Shown one piece after another: positions 8,851-19,287 of a stretch of 64,000 nt of DNA. The translations under genes were made by a program, and so were the position numbers. The stretch's first letter is position 1. Each line of letters starts with the position of its first letter. The DNA lies in NCBI RefSeq assembly GCF_001559595.1, contig NZ_LNTY01000017.1, forward strand, positions 109,299 through 173,298. The letters are read 5' to 3'. This DNA is from Enterovibrio coralii (GTDB lineage Bacteria; Pseudomonadota; Gammaproteobacteria; Enterobacterales; Vibrionaceae). The notes below the pieces were generated by a model that worked only from the letters and a program-made list of their open reading frames with translations, made no database searches and was not told the origin of the DNA.

Positions 8851-9816
8851 CTAATAGTTAAGAACTTTATCAATCCAGCTAGGTATGCAGCTTGGGTTCT
8901 TTGAATGCGTGTACTCTTTTTCAACGAATTCAAGTGGAGTGTTCAGACACTCTTTTGTAATAACATGCGTGTTTTCCGAAAACCAATCCGACTCCAATGC
9001 AGTAATATTATTGGTAATAAGTTTTCGCTTACTTTGGTAGGCGTTGCCCATTCTGGGAGAAAGGCCCGTTTGTCTTTCGTCAACAATGTCAAGTATACAT
9101 TGTGCTTCGAATATTTTTTGCTGCAATTCATCTCCAATCAAACGCTTATTAGTGTGCACTATCTGTGTTTTATTGATGGAATATTGCTTTGGTTCCAGTT
9201 TTTCTGAAACCAGGTAGATGAGTCCAATGAGGTTTGGATTTGAGCCTGCAAACTCTTTGATTGTCTGATAGCGCTTATCTTGCTCATTTTCAATTCCAAA
9301 TACACCGAAATAGTGCCTATTTGGTATCACTACCTCAGATTTCTCCGTTGGTATATCTTCCTGAATATAGGTGGGTAGATATTTGATGCCTGGGTAACCG
9401 CAATCGTCTTTGTCGAAACTAAAAAAGTTGTTACAGAATTTTAAGGCAGTTTTTCCTGACGGTGCTTTGTTGAGGGAGTCCCAGAATACACACGTAAACT
9501 TCTCTTTAAATGCAGATTTCAGTGTTAGGTAAGCCGGCTCAGTTAGCATTGCGGGTATGAGAACGATAATGTGGTCGAATTTGTTTTTGCACAAATCGTG
9601 GATGTAGTTCTCTCTGCCCCAATTGCGTTTTCTGCGAAAAAACAGTTCATCAACAAGCTTTGCTTTGGCTTGATGGAAAACTGTTGGGTACTTTTTTAAC
9701 ACGCACAAATCGCTAGCATCTACATAAGTAGTGTCCAAGTCCATTTTAGCCATTTGTTCCAGTAGAGGCGTTATTAAATTGGTTCTGTTGTCCGCTAACA
9801 GAAGAATTCGTTGCAT
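8851..9816 (-). CDS. Putative polysaccharide biosynthesis / glycosyltransferase-like protein
   Basis: I recognise this only loosely. The 321-residue protein opens MQRILLLADNRTNLITPLLEQ, like GT-B enzymes, and has a C-terminal stretch ILDIVDERQTGLSPRMGNAY followed by SKRKLITNN, reminiscent of capsule and exopolysaccharide proteins of the Eps11J / CgeB-like kind in which an ILD...GL..R..EA..KLITTN pattern recurs. It is AT-rich, stands alone on the minus strand between a bidirectional terminator and lpxM, and probably adds to strain-specific surface sugar. The conclusion is an inference from motif resemblance and location. Confidence 0.5.
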   Translation of the reverse strand: MQRILLLADNRTNLITPLLEQMAKMDLDTTYVDASDLCVLKKYPTVFHQAKAKLVDELFFRRKRNWGRENYIHDLCKNKFDHIIVLIPAMLTEPAYLTLKSAFKEKFTCVFWDSLNKAPSGKTALKFCNNFFSFDKDDCGYPGIKYLPTYIQEDIPTEKSEVVIPNRHYFGVFGIENEQDKRYQTIKEFAGSNPNLIGLIYLVSEKLEPKQYSINKTQIVHTNKRLIGDELQQKIFEAQCILDIVDERQTGLSPRMGNAYQSKRKLITNNITALESDWFSENTHVITKECLNTPLEFVEKEYTHSKNPSCIPSWIDKVLNY

Positions 9817-9922
9817 TCGATACCTAGTTGATTTAGTAACAAAGTTACGTAAAAATTAGCATGAAGTGGGTGGTGGGGGTTTAGAGAGCTCAAATTAATG
9901 TGACATGTGACAATAAAGTGAG

Positions 9923-9952
9923 AGATGCACGATTCATCTGAAAGGTGCATCT
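9923..9952. terminator. Hairpin downstream of lpxM
   Basis: AGATGCAC and GTGCATCT form an 8-base-pair stem around a 14-base loop. On the minus strand it follows the lpxM stop, but the T-run is weak, so termination is likely but not certain. Confidence 0.45.
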
Positions 9953-9969
9953 ACCGAGGCGCAAGTAGC

Positions 9970-10914
9970 TCAGTACCGTTGACTACCATCTGGCCTTGAG
10001 CGTAACAGGTTCATGATCCACATGTATTGCCCTGGGTCACTCTCTAAGAATTGCTCGATACGCTCATTCATCATGCGGGCATCTTCTTCTTCACTTGCCG
10101 TTGGGAACGGAGCAAGTGGTGGCTGCACGATGACTTCAAAATCACCAGTTTCGCGGTTGTATACCGGCATCAACGGAACGATTTTCGCCCGGCTGAGTTT
10201 AGACAGCTTACCCAGTCCATACAGTGTGGCCTTCTGCGCCGCAAAGAACGGCACGAAAACGCTGTAGTTTGGACCATGGTCTTCATCTGGCAAGTAATAG
10301 CCTAGGTAACCTTCACGCACAGATTTGATGAAAGGTTTCACACCGTCAGAGCGCTCGTGAATGCGGCCACCGTATTTTAGACGTTGCACGTTCATCAACC
10401 AGTCAACGACGCGGTTTTTCTGCTTTTTCACCATGGCCGCCACAGGCAAGCCACGAGAGGCGAGTTGAACGGCTGGGTAATCAATCGGCCAGCTGTGTGG
10501 CACCAGCAAAATCACTTTCTCACCGTTATTGACAAGATCTGTCAGGATTTCTTCGTTGCGAAACAGCGTTCGAGATTCCAAATACTTCTTGCTGCGCATC
10601 ATGATGGTCGCAAAACCCAACATGACACATCCGGCGTTGATGTAGCTTTGCTCCAGAATCGCGTAACGTTCTTCTTCGGTTTTATCTGGGAAGCATTCCT
10701 GAATATTAATCACCGCACGTTTTTTGGCACGGTTGTTCAGTTTCACCAATTTTTTGGCAAGGAACGTAGCCAGTTTGTCACGCAGACGAAAAGGAACGAA
10801 CGCCAAGATGGCTGCGAAGAAGATACCAAGCCAAGTGCCCCAGTAGCGCGGGTGCACAAAGGCCCACTCAAAGGTGGGTAGGTAAGAAGAGTTGGTGTTT
10901 GAATCTTGGCTCAT
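9970..10914 (-). CDS. lpxM: Lipid A secondary acyltransferase (LpxM/MsbB family)
   Basis: Transfers a fatty acyl chain from acyl-ACP to Kdo2-lipid A precursor at the inner membrane. The HX4D catalytic motif appears as HSWPID near residue 140. An N-terminal membrane anchor (WLGIFFAAILAFVPFRL) and family segments such as YYLPDEDHGP and the C-terminal PGQYMWIMNLLRSRPDG are present. The ATG at 10914 gives about 314 residues; a TTG frame begins 21 bases earlier. In Vibrio the corresponding enzyme (LpxN) prefers a hydroxylated chain, so acyl specificity should not be assumed. It follows the hldD terminator, so it likely has its own promoter. Confidence 0.85.
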   Translation of the reverse strand: MSQDSNTNSSYLPTFEWAFVHPRYWGTWLGIFFAAILAFVPFRLRDKLATFLAKKLVKLNNRAKKRAVINIQECFPDKTEEERYAILEQSYINAGCVMLGFATIMMRSKKYLESRTLFRNEEILTDLVNNGEKVILLVPHSWPIDYPAVQLASRGLPVAAMVKKQKNRVVDWLMNVQRLKYGGRIHERSDGVKPFIKSVREGYLGYYLPDEDHGPNYSVFVPFFAAQKATLYGLGKLSKLSRAKIVPLMPVYNRETGDFEVIVQPPLAPFPTASEEEDARMMNERIEQFLESDPGQYMWIMNLLRSRPDGSQRY

Positions 10915-10950
10915 AGAGTAGAAACTGTAAATCAATCAGACATAACAAGA

Positions 10951-10973
10951 AAAAACGGGCCGAGGCCCGTTTC
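10951..10973 (-). terminator. Terminator of hldD
   Basis: On the minus strand ACGGGCC and GGCCCGT form a compact stem followed by a run of T residues, just after the hldD stop. Confidence 0.75.
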
Positions 10974-10981
10974 TCTGCCAA

Positions 10982-11923
10982 TTATTTGTTCAGAAGTGCC
11001 ATGTATTCGGCAACGCCTTCTGCAACAGTTTTGAACTCTTCTGGGTAGCCTGCAGCGCGTACTTGGTGAGATCAGCTTGGGTGTATGCTTGGTAGCGACC
11101 TTTCAGGTGATCTGGGAATGGAATCTCTTCCACTTCGCCTTTACCGTGGTGTGCGATAACCGCTTGTGCTACTGCACGGAAAGGTTCCGCACGGCCTGTA
11201 CCACAGTTGAAGATGCCGGATTGGTTGTTTTGCCAGAACCAGATGTTCATCTTGCACACATCGCCAACGTACACGAAGTCACGCTTGAAGGTATCGCTGC
11301 CTTCGAACAGTTTCGGGTTTTGGCCGTCTTTGATTTGGTTGTTCAGGTGGAAAGCCACTGACGCCATGCTGCCTTTGTGGCCTTCACGTGGGCCGTAAAC
11401 GTTGAAGTAACGGAAACCAGTGATTTGAGACAGTGTCTCACCGTGTGCTTCTGCATCTGCCCATAGACGACGAACATAGTTGTCGAACAGTTGCTTAGAG
11501 TAACCGTAAACGTTCAGAGCGCCTTCGTATTGTGCTCTTCGATGAAGTCGTGGTCACGACCGCCGTAAGTGGCAGCAGACGAGGCGTACAGGAATGGAAT
11601 TCGCGCTCAAGACAGTAGTGCAGCAGCTCTTTTGAGTACTCGTAGTTGTTGAGCATCATGTACTTGCCGTCCCACTCTGTGGTCGCAGAACATGCGCCTT
11701 CGTGGAAGACTGCTTCGATAGGACCGAAATCGTCACCCGCCATGATTTGCGCGATGAAGTCTTCTTTGTCCATGTAGTCTGCGATATCCAGGTCAACCAG
11801 ATTAACGAACTTGGTACCGTCTTTCAGGTTATCAACAACCAGAATATCGTTAATACCTTGCTCGTTAAGTGCTTTAACCAGATTACTGCCGATCATGCCG
11901 GCGCCGCCAGTCACTATAATCAT
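10982..11923 (-). CDS. hldD: ADP-L-glycero-D-manno-heptose 6-epimerase, interrupted by three frameshifts
   Basis: HldD (RfaD) epimerises ADP-heptose to the form used for the LPS inner core. The N-terminal NADP-binding motif is [45 protein letters not shown] and [14 protein letters not shown] all match the family. Three single-base losses break the frame: one A near 11602 (GCGAATTCC to GCGAAATTCC), one A near 11532 and one T near 11068. Corrected, the product is about 314 residues ending AEYMALLNK, the expected length. The ATG at 11923 starts directly at MIIVTGGAG. It supplies the donor for WaaF and the GT9 gene in the same window. Confidence 0.9.
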
Positions 11924-12075
11924 ATTTTTACCTAATATCAGACATTGAGAAGACCCCGCCATCAAAGTCGCGGAGGCTATGGTAATATGGATACCTGACG
12001 GATTAACTCTCTAAAAAATGAGCAAATCCGACAAGTATTGTTTCCCCGTTTGGGCTTGAGGATAGCAGTTTAACC

Positions 12076-12722
12076 ATGAAAACCCGTGATCGCATTATTC
12101 ATTCTGCATTGGCGTTATTTAATGAGCAGGGTGAACCTAACGTCACTACCAATCATATTGCTGCTGATCTCGGTATCAGCCCGGGAAACTTGTATTATCA
12201 CTTCCGTAATAAAGAAGAGATTATACACAGTATTTTCGATCAATACGCGCTCGATCTTTCCGTCGGTTTTCAGCCGGAAGTTGAGGCGGATTCAGACCAA
12301 CAGCGTTTGCTGTCCTACTTAGATGCCACGTTCCAATTGATGTGGCGCTACCGCTTTTTCTACGCCAACCTGCCTGACATTTTAAGCCGCGATGCTGAAC
12401 TGCAGGTGAAGTACCTCAATGCGCAGCAGGAATTAAAATCCAATATGTTCACCATGTTGAGCCAGTTCCGCGACACCGGTTGGGTAGAAATGCATGATGA
12501 TGAGCTGGAATCGCTTTGCGGGACGCTAAAGCTGGTCGCGTCTAGCTGGATTTTCTACCAAAGCGCGCAAGCACCAGAGACCAAAATTACGCCTGCGGTG
12601 ATTTACCAAGCGTACTGCAAATCCTGAATATGGTATCGCCAATGGCCACACCGAAAGGCCGTGGCGTTGTTGCTGAATTGATCGCACACTACCGCGCTCA
12701 GATGGCAAGTACGGTAGCGTGA
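12076..12722 (+). CDS. TetR/AcrR-family transcriptional regulator, one frameshift
   Basis: The N-terminal helix-turn-helix is clear: TRDRIIHSALALFNEQG, then NHIAADLGISPGNLYYHFRNKEEI in the recognition-helix region. The rest is an all-helical ligand domain. The frame is cut at 12627, but restoring one G near 12613 (CAAGCG to CAAGGCG) continues ILNMVSPMATPKGRGVVAEL to a stop at 12720-12722, about 215 residues. It lies divergent from hldD and upstream of kbl-tdh on the same strand. Whether it controls kbl-tdh, hldD or itself is not shown; no ligand can be assigned. Confidence 0.8.
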
Positions 12723-12843
12723 TCCACTGCAATAAGATGTGCTAATTAGGTAGACGCAACCTTCCTCAGAACTCTATCATCAGCCTCCAAACTAATATGT
12801 CATACTGTAAGAAGATTGTCCGCTAGACATATCAGCCTTACAA

Positions 12844-12921
12844 ATGATTAACAAGCAGCACGAAATCAAAGTCCTAAGAGATCGTGCTGAAATCCTGTTC
12901 CTGTTTCCGTTTATGGAGTAA
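12844..12921 (+). other. Possible short upstream ORF with an internal inverted repeat, before kbl
   Basis: An ATG at 12844 opens 25 codons that stop (TAA) three bases before the kbl ATG. The kbl ribosome site GGAG lies in its last codons. Inside it CAGCACGA (12856-12863) pairs perfectly with TCGTGCTG (12882-12889). It has no good ribosome-binding site of its own, so it may be a chance frame over a structured leader. Confidence 0.3.
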
Positions 12922-12924
12922 GCG

Positions 12925-14121
12925 ATGACTGCCGCTTTTTACCAGCAAATTCGCCAGCAGCTTGAAGAAGTAAAAGCTGAAGGCCTGTACAAAGATGAAC
13001 GCGTGATCACGTCTGCTCAGCAGGCAAATATCTCCGTAACATCCGGTGCTGAAGTACTGAACTTCTGTGCTAATAACTACTTGGGTCTGGCAAACCACCC
13101 AGCACTGATTGAAGCGGCGCAAAAAGGCATGGATGAACATGGCTTTGGTATGGCGTCTGTTCGCTTTATCTGTGGTACGCAAGATGCGCACAAAGCGCTG
13201 GAAGAAAAACTGTCAGCGTTTTTGGGTATGGAAGACACCATCCTGTACTCATCATGTTTTGATGCAAACGCAGGCCTGTTCGAAACCATTTTGGGTGCAG
13301 AAGATGCGATCATTTCTGATGCCCTGAACCACGCCTCGATTATCGATGGTGTTCGCCTGTGTAAGGCGATGCGTTTCCGCTACTCGAACAACAACATGGA
13401 AGAGCTGGAACAACAACTGATCGCAGCGAAAGAAGCGGGGGCACGTAACACGCTTATCGTGACCGACGGTGTGTTCTCAATGGACGGCGTGGTTGCGAAC
13501 CTGCCAGCTATCTGTGATCTGGCGGATAAATACGGCGCATTGGTGATGGTGGATGACTCTCACGCAGTGGGCTTTATGGGCGCGAACGGTCGCGGTACCC
13601 ACGAATACCATGACGTGATTGAGCGCATCGACATCATCACAGGTACCTTGGGTAAAGCCATGGGCGGCGCGTCAGGCGGCTACACCTCAGGTAAGAAAGA
13701 AGTGATCGACTGGCTACGTCAGCGTTCACGTCCATACCTGTTCTCTAACTCTCTGGCACCCGCGATCGTTGCAGCGTCAATCCGTGTTATCGACCTGCTG
13801 GCTGAAAGTGGCGACCTGCGCGACCATCTGTGGGACAACGCAAACCACTTCCGCGCACGCATGAGTGAAGCAGGCTTCACTCTGGCAGGTGCTGATCACG
13901 CGATCATCCCTGTGATGTTGGGTGATGCAAAAGTGGCAGGCGAGTTCGCTGAACGCATGATGAAAGAAGGCATCTACGTCGTAGGTTTCTCTTTCCCTGT
14001 TGTGCCTAAAGGCCAAGCACGCATCCGTACACAAATGTCAGCAGCACACAGCCGTGAGCAACTGGACAAAGCAATTGATGCCTTCATTAAAGTGGGCAAA
14101 GAAATGAGCCTTATTGGGTAA
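12925..14121 (+). CDS. kbl: 2-amino-3-ketobutyrate coenzyme A ligase (glycine C-acetyltransferase)
   Basis: PLP enzyme that cleaves 2-amino-3-ketobutyrate with CoA to glycine and acetyl-CoA, the second step of threonine catabolism. At 398 residues it has the standard length. Family features include the N-terminal [24 protein letters not shown] (PLP-binding aspartate region) and the Schiff-base lysine in [15 protein letters not shown] near residue 244. GGAG lies eight bases before the ATG. It is followed eight bases later by tdh, the enzyme of the preceding step, as in Escherichia coli. Confidence 0.97.
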   Translation: MTAAFYQQIRQQLEEVKAEGLYKDERVITSAQQANISVTSGAEVLNFCANNYLGLANHPALIEAAQKGMDEHGFGMASVRFICGTQDAHKALEEKLSAFLGMEDTILYSSCFDANAGLFETILGAEDAIISDALNHASIIDGVRLCKAMRFRYSNNNMEELEQQLIAAKEAGARNTLIVTDGVFSMDGVVANLPAICDLADKYGALVMVDDSHAVGFMGANGRGTHEYHDVIERIDIITGTLGKAMGGASGGYTSGKKEVIDWLRQRSRPYLFSNSLAPAIVAASIRVIDLLAESGDLRDHLWDNANHFRARMSEAGFTLAGADHAIIPVMLGDAKVAGEFAERMMKEGIYVVGFSFPVVPKGQARIRTQMSAAHSREQLDKAIDAFIKVGKEMSLIG

Positions 14122-14129
14122 GTAAGACG

Positions 14130-15170
14130 ATGACGAACAAAATGAAAGCACTGGCGAAACTAAAAGCTGAACCGGGCATTTGGATGACCGAAGTTGAGCA
14201 GCCGGAGCTAGGTCACAACGATCTGCTGATCAAAATCCGCAAAACCGCGATTTGTGGTACTGACGTTCACATCTACAACTGGGACGAATGGTCACAAAAA
14301 ACCATTCCAGTACCAATGGTAGTGGGTCACGAGTACGTGGGTGAAGTCGTTGGCATTGGCCAGGAAGTACGTGGCTTTAACATTGGTGACCGCGTTTCTG
14401 GTGAAGGTCACATCACATGTGGTCACTGCCGTAACTGTCGCGCTGGCCGTACGCACCTTTGCCGCAATACCATCGGTGTAGGCGTAAACCGCGAAGGCGC
14501 GTTTGCAGAATATCTGGTAATTCCTGCATTCAACGCATTCAAGATCCCAGAAGATATCTCTGACGATCTTGCGTCAATCTTTGACCCGTTCGGTAATGCA
14601 GTGCACACCGCACTGTCTTTCGATCTGGTGGGTGAAGACGTGCTTATCACAGGTGCGGGCCCAATCGGCATCATGGCTGCGGCAGTGGCAAAGCACGTTG
14701 GTGCGCGTCATGTAGTGATCACCGATGTGAACGAGTACCGTTTGGAGCTTGCGCGCAAGATGGGCGTAACCCGTGCGGTGAACGTAGCCGAAGAGAAGCT
14801 GGAAGATGTCATGGCTGAGCTTGGCATGCGTGAAGGTTTCGACGTGGGTCTGGAAATGTCAGGCAACCCGTCTGCGTTCAACTCTATGCTGAAAACCATG
14901 AACCATGGCGGTCGCATTGCGCTGCTGGGTATTCCACCGTCAGACATGGGTATCGACTGGAACCAAGTGATCTTTAAAGGTCTGGTTATCAAAGGTATCT
15001 ACGGTCGCGAGATGTTCGAAACCTGGTACAAGATGGCGAGCCTTATTCAATCAGGTCTGGATCTGAGCCCAATCATCACGCACCACTACAGTGTGGATGA
15101 GTTCCAAGAGGGCTTCGATGTGATGCGCTCTGGTCAGTCTGGTAAGGTTATCCTTGATTGGACTAAGTAA
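14130..15170 (+). CDS. tdh: L-threonine 3-dehydrogenase
   Basis: Zinc-dependent medium-chain dehydrogenase oxidising L-threonine to 2-amino-3-ketobutyrate with NAD+. Its 346 residues show the catalytic zinc cysteine in [27 protein letters not shown], the structural zinc cysteines in [15 protein letters not shown] and the nucleotide-binding [18 protein letters not shown]. Forms an operon with kbl and ends at a strong terminator. Confidence 0.97.
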   Translation: MTNKMKALAKLKAEPGIWMTEVEQPELGHNDLLIKIRKTAICGTDVHIYNWDEWSQKTIPVPMVVGHEYVGEVVGIGQEVRGFNIGDRVSGEGHITCGHCRNCRAGRTHLCRNTIGVGVNREGAFAEYLVIPAFNAFKIPEDISDDLASIFDPFGNAVHTALSFDLVGEDVLITGAGPIGIMAAAVAKHVGARHVVITDVNEYRLELARKMGVTRAVNVAEEKLEDVMAELGMREGFDVGLEMSGNPSAFNSMLKTMNHGGRIALLGIPPSDMGIDWNQVIFKGLVIKGIYGREMFETWYKMASLIQSGLDLSPIITHHYSVDEFQEGFDVMRSGQSGKVILDWTK

Positions 15171-15201
15171 TCTCTCGCTTTGCCGTTGAGATAGTTATTT
15201 G

Positions 15202-15224
15202 AAACCCGCTTCGGCGGGTTTTTT
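15202..15224 (+). terminator. Terminator of kbl-tdh
   Basis: AACCCGC-TTCG-GCGGGTT stem with a tetraloop and a T6 run, 30 bases after the tdh stop. Confidence 0.85.
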
Positions 15225-15242
15225 ATTGCGTGGTATTTCCAA

Positions 15243-15958
15243 TTATTGGCGCAGTGCGGCGGAAATGGGGACCAGTTCAACCTGTTCTTGGATTTTTGGC
15301 AGCACAGCTTTCAGGGTGTCTAACGTGACGGGGAGAGGGTGTGCAATCACCACGGCTGTGCCACGTTTCTTCGCTTGTTGAATCGCAAGCTCGAGTTGGC
15401 TGAGGATAAACGCTTCATTGGGGAAATGATCGAGAAACACATGACGACGATTGTTGGCAAGGCCGTGTTCTTTCGCCACGCGTTGCGCCACGGTACTTGG
15501 GTCGTGCGGCTATCGATAAAGCCTATCTCTCGTGATTCTAGCAGCTCCATCAGCCAATGCATGGGCTCTTGGTGTTGGGTGAGCAGGCTGCCCATGTGGT
15601 TGTTGACCGCGACAACTTGGGGCACGCGATACAGGGCTTCTTTCACCCTTGCCTGCATTTCTTCTTTACTCATGTTGAGGGTGAGTGAGTTAGGTTCTTG
15701 CGGGGTGCCATCCGGGCTTTGCATGGGAAGGTGAAGCAGTACTTCGCGCTGTTGGCTTAACGCCGACAAGGTGACGGCGGTATCAAACTCGGTAAAGGGA
15801 ATCACGGAGACGCTGATTTCGCTGGGTAATGCCGCGATTTCCCTTGGCATCATGTCGTAACCAAGATCATCAATGATAAGCGCAAGCTTTGGCTTCGCCA
15901 GCGCAGGCTCAGCCAGAGAGAGAAACAGTAGGGCGGTTACAGCGACAATCCTTTGCAT
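15243..15958 (-). CDS. yibQ: Divergent polysaccharide deacetylase family protein (YibQ-like), one frameshift
   Basis: A signal peptide (MQRIVAVTALLFLSLAEPALA) precedes a deacetylase-like fold with LALIIDDLGYD, LHLPMQS, NNHMGS and IDSRTT, the divergent motifs of this family. The frame breaks near 15497; one missing base lets IDSRTTQ run on to TVAQRVAKEHGLANNRRHVF and end ALRQ, about 238 residues. The gene lies 16 bases after envC on the same strand, the arrangement found in enterics, so a role in septal or envelope peptidoglycan processing is plausible. The substrate of the family is not firmly known. Confidence 0.8.
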
Positions 15959-15974
15959 CTGAAACCCACTACGC

Positions 15975-17114
15975 TTACCGCGTTAACCAAGGTGTGGGGT
16001 TGGTGGCATTGCCTTTACGCCGTATTTCGAAATAAAGGCCTGACTCAGACTGTCCGCCACTGTTGCCGACTAGGGCAATAGGCTCGCCGGATTTCACCGT
16101 ATCGCCGACATTTTTCAGCAGTGCTTGGTTATACCCATAGAAGCTCATGTCGCCTTGACCGTGGTCGACCACCACCATCAGACCGTAGCCGCGAAGCCAG
16201 TTGGACAGAACCACTGTACCGTCGTGTGCCGCTTTGACCTCTTTGCCTTCATTGGCGGAGATAACAATGCCGTTCCACTTAAGCTGGCCGGATTGAGTGC
16301 TACCAAAGCGATGGAGGATTTTCCCTTTCACTGGCCACGTCAGACGGCCTTTGTATTTGCCAAGGCCATCCATTTTCACGCGGGCATTTTCTGCGGCAAT
16401 GCGCGCCTGCTCCGCGGCTTTTTCAAGCTCAACCTTGAGGCGTTTTTCATTGTCGCGAAGCTCGGCCAGATAGCCTTTGTCGCTGCGGATTTGACGCTGA
16501 ATCGAAGAGGCTGTCTTTTTCTGATTGCGCTGCTCAGACTCCAGTTTGGCTTTGTCCGCACTCAGTTTGGATAGCAAATCCCGCTGCTTATCCACTTGGG
16601 TATTCAGTGCATGACGTTTGAGTTGTAGCTCGGTGTCTGTCGCGGAGAGTTCATTGATGGCATCAGTACGCGCTTTGGATAGCTTTTCTGCGTACACCGT
16701 CATACGGTCGATGTCTTGGGTATCTTTGCCGCTTAACATGGCGTTAAGCTGGCTATGCTGCCCTTGGCGGTACTGACTGTTTAGCAGCTCTTTTAGAAGC
16801 TCAACTTGACCGAAACGAAGCTGCTCCAGGCGTTTACTTTCTGCATTCAGTGCTGCGATGTCTTTCTCTGTGGTAGCGAGATCGGCTCTGGTTTCACGCA
16901 TCTGACGGGCAATCTTGGCAATAGATTGCTCTTGAGATTTCAAGTCAGCTTGCAGCGCATTGAGCTTTTTGGTGTGAGAGGATAGCTGCTGCTCTTGGCG
17001 GGAGATTTCATTTTTCATGCCCGAAAGCTGCTCATCGCTTGCGGATACTGGCGCGCTAATTGACAGGCATACCAAAAGGGCAGCGCACAAGGCACTGAAC
17101 TGACAACGATTCAT
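15975..17114 (-). CDS. envC: Murein hydrolase activator EnvC
   Basis: Periplasmic activator of the AmiA/AmiB amidases during septum splitting. The ATG at 17114 gives a signal peptide (CQFSALCAALLVCLSISAPVSA), a long coiled coil (about residues 25-240) and a C-terminal LytM/M23 domain beginning HRFGSTQSGQLKWNGIVISA. The LytM domain is degenerate, as in known EnvC: the usual metal-binding pattern is not complete, consistent with activation instead of direct cleavage. About 378 residues. An in-frame ATG at 17138 and the open frame to 17222 are less likely because they put charged residues before the signal peptide. Confidence 0.92.
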   Translation of the reverse strand: MNRCQFSALCAALLVCLSISAPVSASDEQLSGMKNEISRQEQQLSSHTKKLNALQADLKSQEQSIAKIARQMRETRADLATTEKDIAALNAESKRLEQLRFGQVELLKELLNSQYRQGQHSQLNAMLSGKDTQDIDRMTVYAEKLSKARTDAINELSATDTELQLKRHALNTQVDKQRDLLSKLSADKAKLESEQRNQKKTASSIQRQIRSDKGYLAELRDNEKRLKVELEKAAEQARIAAENARVKMDGLGKYKGRLTWPVKGKILHRFGSTQSGQLKWNGIVISANEGKEVKAAHDGTVVLSNWLRGYGLMVVVDHGQGDMSFYGYNQALLKNVGDTVKSGEPIALVGNSGGQSESGLYFEIRRKGNATNPTPWLTR

Positions 17115-17273
17115 AACGCGCAACACTTTCTCCCACATGGCGAGCAGTATATCAAGGAGGATAGTGTGCTGCACCCGCCGATGTAGAGCAAAGCAGGCAG
17201 AAAGTGGCAGGTGTGATCCCAATTTGATGGAAATTCACACCAAGGAAAGGGTATTGAGCGGATTGAAGGCAAT

Positions 17274-17301
17274 AAAAAACGCGCCATAAGGCGCGTTTTT
17301 T
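17274..17301. terminator. Terminator between gpmI and envC
   Basis: AAAAAACGCGCC-ATAA-GGCGCGTTTTTT, a symmetrical stem with A and T runs, just downstream of the gpmI stop on the minus strand. Confidence 0.85.
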
Positions 17302-17316
17302 CGTTCGCTTGCGAAA

Positions 17317-18855
17317 TTACTTCGCCACGAACAGAGGCTTGCCTGTCATGTCTGCAGGTGCTTCAACACCCGTCAGAGCCAGCATAGTCGGTGCCAAGTC
17401 AGACAGTTTACCGCCCTCAACCAGGTCGATGTCTTTGCTGCCCACGTAAACCAGTGGTACTGGCAGGTTGGTGTGCGCAGTGTGGATACCGCCAGTTTCT
17501 GGGTCAACCATCATCTCTGCGTTACCGTGGTCTGCAGTGATCAGCAGTTGGCCGTCAACTTCTTTGATTGCTTCAACAACACGGCCAATGCAGTGGTCGA
17601 TAGCTTCAACAGCCTTAACTGCAGCATCGTATACGCCAGTGTGGCCAACCATGTCACAGTTAGGGTAGTTACAGATGATTTGGTCGAACTTGCCGCTCTT
17701 GATCGCTTCAACCAGCTTGTCAGTCAGCTCTTCAGAGCTCATTTCTGGCTGCAGGTCGTAAGTCGCTACTTTTGGAGAAGCAACCAGTGCACGCTCTTCA
17801 CCTTCAAATACAGATTCAACACCACCGTTGAAGAAGAAGGTTACGTGTGCGTATTTCTCGGTTTCAGAGATACGCAGCTGCGTTTTACCTTGCTTAGACA
17901 GCCACTCACCCAGGGTGTTAGTCAGGTTGTCTGAAGGGAAAGCACACGACGTATCGATGTCTGCCGCGTATTCAGTCAGCATCACGAAATCAGCCAGGGC
18001 AGCCACTTTCTTACGTGCGAAGCCGTCAAATTCTGGCAGGAAAGTACGTGCGATTTGACGCGCGCGGTCTGCACGGAAGTTCATGAAAATCAGCGTGTCG
18101 CCGTCATTGATAGACGCAACTGGTTGGCCTTCAGCGCGGATTTCAGTCGCTTTAACGAACTCATCGTTTTCGTCACGTGCGTAAGCGGCTTCCAATGCTT
18201 CAACAGCAGAGCCGTAAGTGAACTCACCTTTTGCTTCAGTCAGCAGGTCGTAAGCTTGTTCTACGCGGTCCCAGTTGTTGTCACGGTCCATTGCGTAGTA
18301 ACGACCAACGATAGATGCTGTGCGGCCTTTACCCAGCTTCGCAAAAAGCTCATCGAAATGCGCCAGAGAGTTTTTCGCGCTGCGTGGTGGTGTATCACGA
18401 CCATCCAGGAAGCAGTGCAGGTACACCTCTTCAGCACCACGTTGAACAGCCATTTCTACTGCTGCTGCAATGTGGTCTTCGTGGCTGTGAACACCGCCCG
18501 GAGACATCAGACCCATGATGTGAACCGCTTTGCCTGCTTTCGCTGCTTTGTCGATAGCGTTGGTCAGTACTGCGTTATCGAAAAACTCACCATCTTGGAT
18601 AGCTTTGGTGATTTTAGTCAGGTCTTGATACACGATGCGGCCTGCACCGATGTTGGTGTGGCCAACTTCTGAGTTACCCATTTGACCATCTGGCAGACCA
18701 ACATCCATACCTGATGCAGAGATCAGGGTGCTGGTGCCCGCCATCAAGCCATCAAGAACAGGCGTTTTCGCGTTTGCAACAGCGTTGTCGTTGTTGTCTT
18801 CGCGGTAACCCCATCCGTCCAGAATAACGAGTGCCAAAGGCTTCTTAGCAGACAT
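17317..18855 (-). CDS. gpmI: 2,3-bisphosphoglycerate-independent phosphoglycerate mutase
   Basis: Manganese-dependent glycolytic enzyme interconverting 3- and 2-phosphoglycerate. 512 residues, the normal length. The phosphorylated serine lies in [18 protein letters not shown], with [15 protein letters not shown] at the start (metal aspartate), [11 protein letters not shown], and the C-terminal metal site [11 protein letters not shown]. The upstream 430 bases to yibN form a divergent promoter region. Confidence 0.97.
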   Translation of the reverse strand: MSAKKPLALVILDGWGYREDNNDNAVANAKTPVLDGLMAGTSTLISASGMDVGLPDGQMGNSEVGHTNIGAGRIVYQDLTKITKAIQDGEFFDNAVLTNAIDKAAKAGKAVHIMGLMSPGGVHSHEDHIAAAVEMAVQRGAEEVYLHCFLDGRDTPPRSAKNSLAHFDELFAKLGKGRTASIVGRYYAMDRDNNWDRVEQAYDLLTEAKGEFTYGSAVEALEAAYARDENDEFVKATEIRAEGQPVASINDGDTLIFMNFRADRARQIARTFLPEFDGFARKKVAALADFVMLTEYAADIDTSCAFPSDNLTNTLGEWLSKQGKTQLRISETEKYAHVTFFFNGGVESVFEGEERALVASPKVATYDLQPEMSSEELTDKLVEAIKSGKFDQIICNYPNCDMVGHTGVYDAAVKAVEAIDHCIGRVVEAIKEVDGQLLITADHGNAEMMVDPETGGIHTAHTNLPVPLVYVGSKDIDLVEGGKLSDLAPTMLALTGVEAPADMTGKPLFVAK

Positions 18856-19287
18856 ACGGTGTCCTCTTATGTCGATATCTTAAAAATGATTAGCGTAACT
18901 TTACTACATTTTGCTGGTTAAGCAGTAGGCAAACTTTTTCGCTAAAGTTTCAACAAATCTTGCAAAGGCAAGCGGTTAGCGCAGTCATGGCCTGCATTCT
19001 CCGAGTGCCTGTTTCCCTTGGAAACGCACTTTACCGGAAGATGCGCTGTAAAAACCTGTAGTAAGTCAACAGCCTCTGAGATGTTGACAAGGGTGATGCG
19101 TCATCACCGCGGACAACACCTGTCTCTGATGTGGTTAAAATGGAGGCGAATGTGATCAATTTCAAGGTTTGCTGACGTTGCAACAGTGAGCGAGGGCATG
19201 TAAATCTCAGGCTATGCTGTATTTGATAGCGCGGAAGGTTATACTCGGGGTCGATTTTTTGTGCCGACATACTTGTAGAAGCGAACT
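18856..19287. other. Divergent intergenic region gpmI / yibN
   Basis: About 430 bases with no convincing gene. It must contain promoters for gpmI (leftward) and yibN-secB-gpsA (rightward). I see AT-rich patches near 18880-18960 but no operator I can name. Confidence 0.5.

Noticed and set aside
10384..10881. 165-codon plus-strand frame over lpxM
   Set aside because: Antisense shadow with high histidine and phenylalanine content.
18055..18672. 205-codon plus-strand frame within gpmI
   Set aside because: Antisense to a full-length, well-conserved gpmI.
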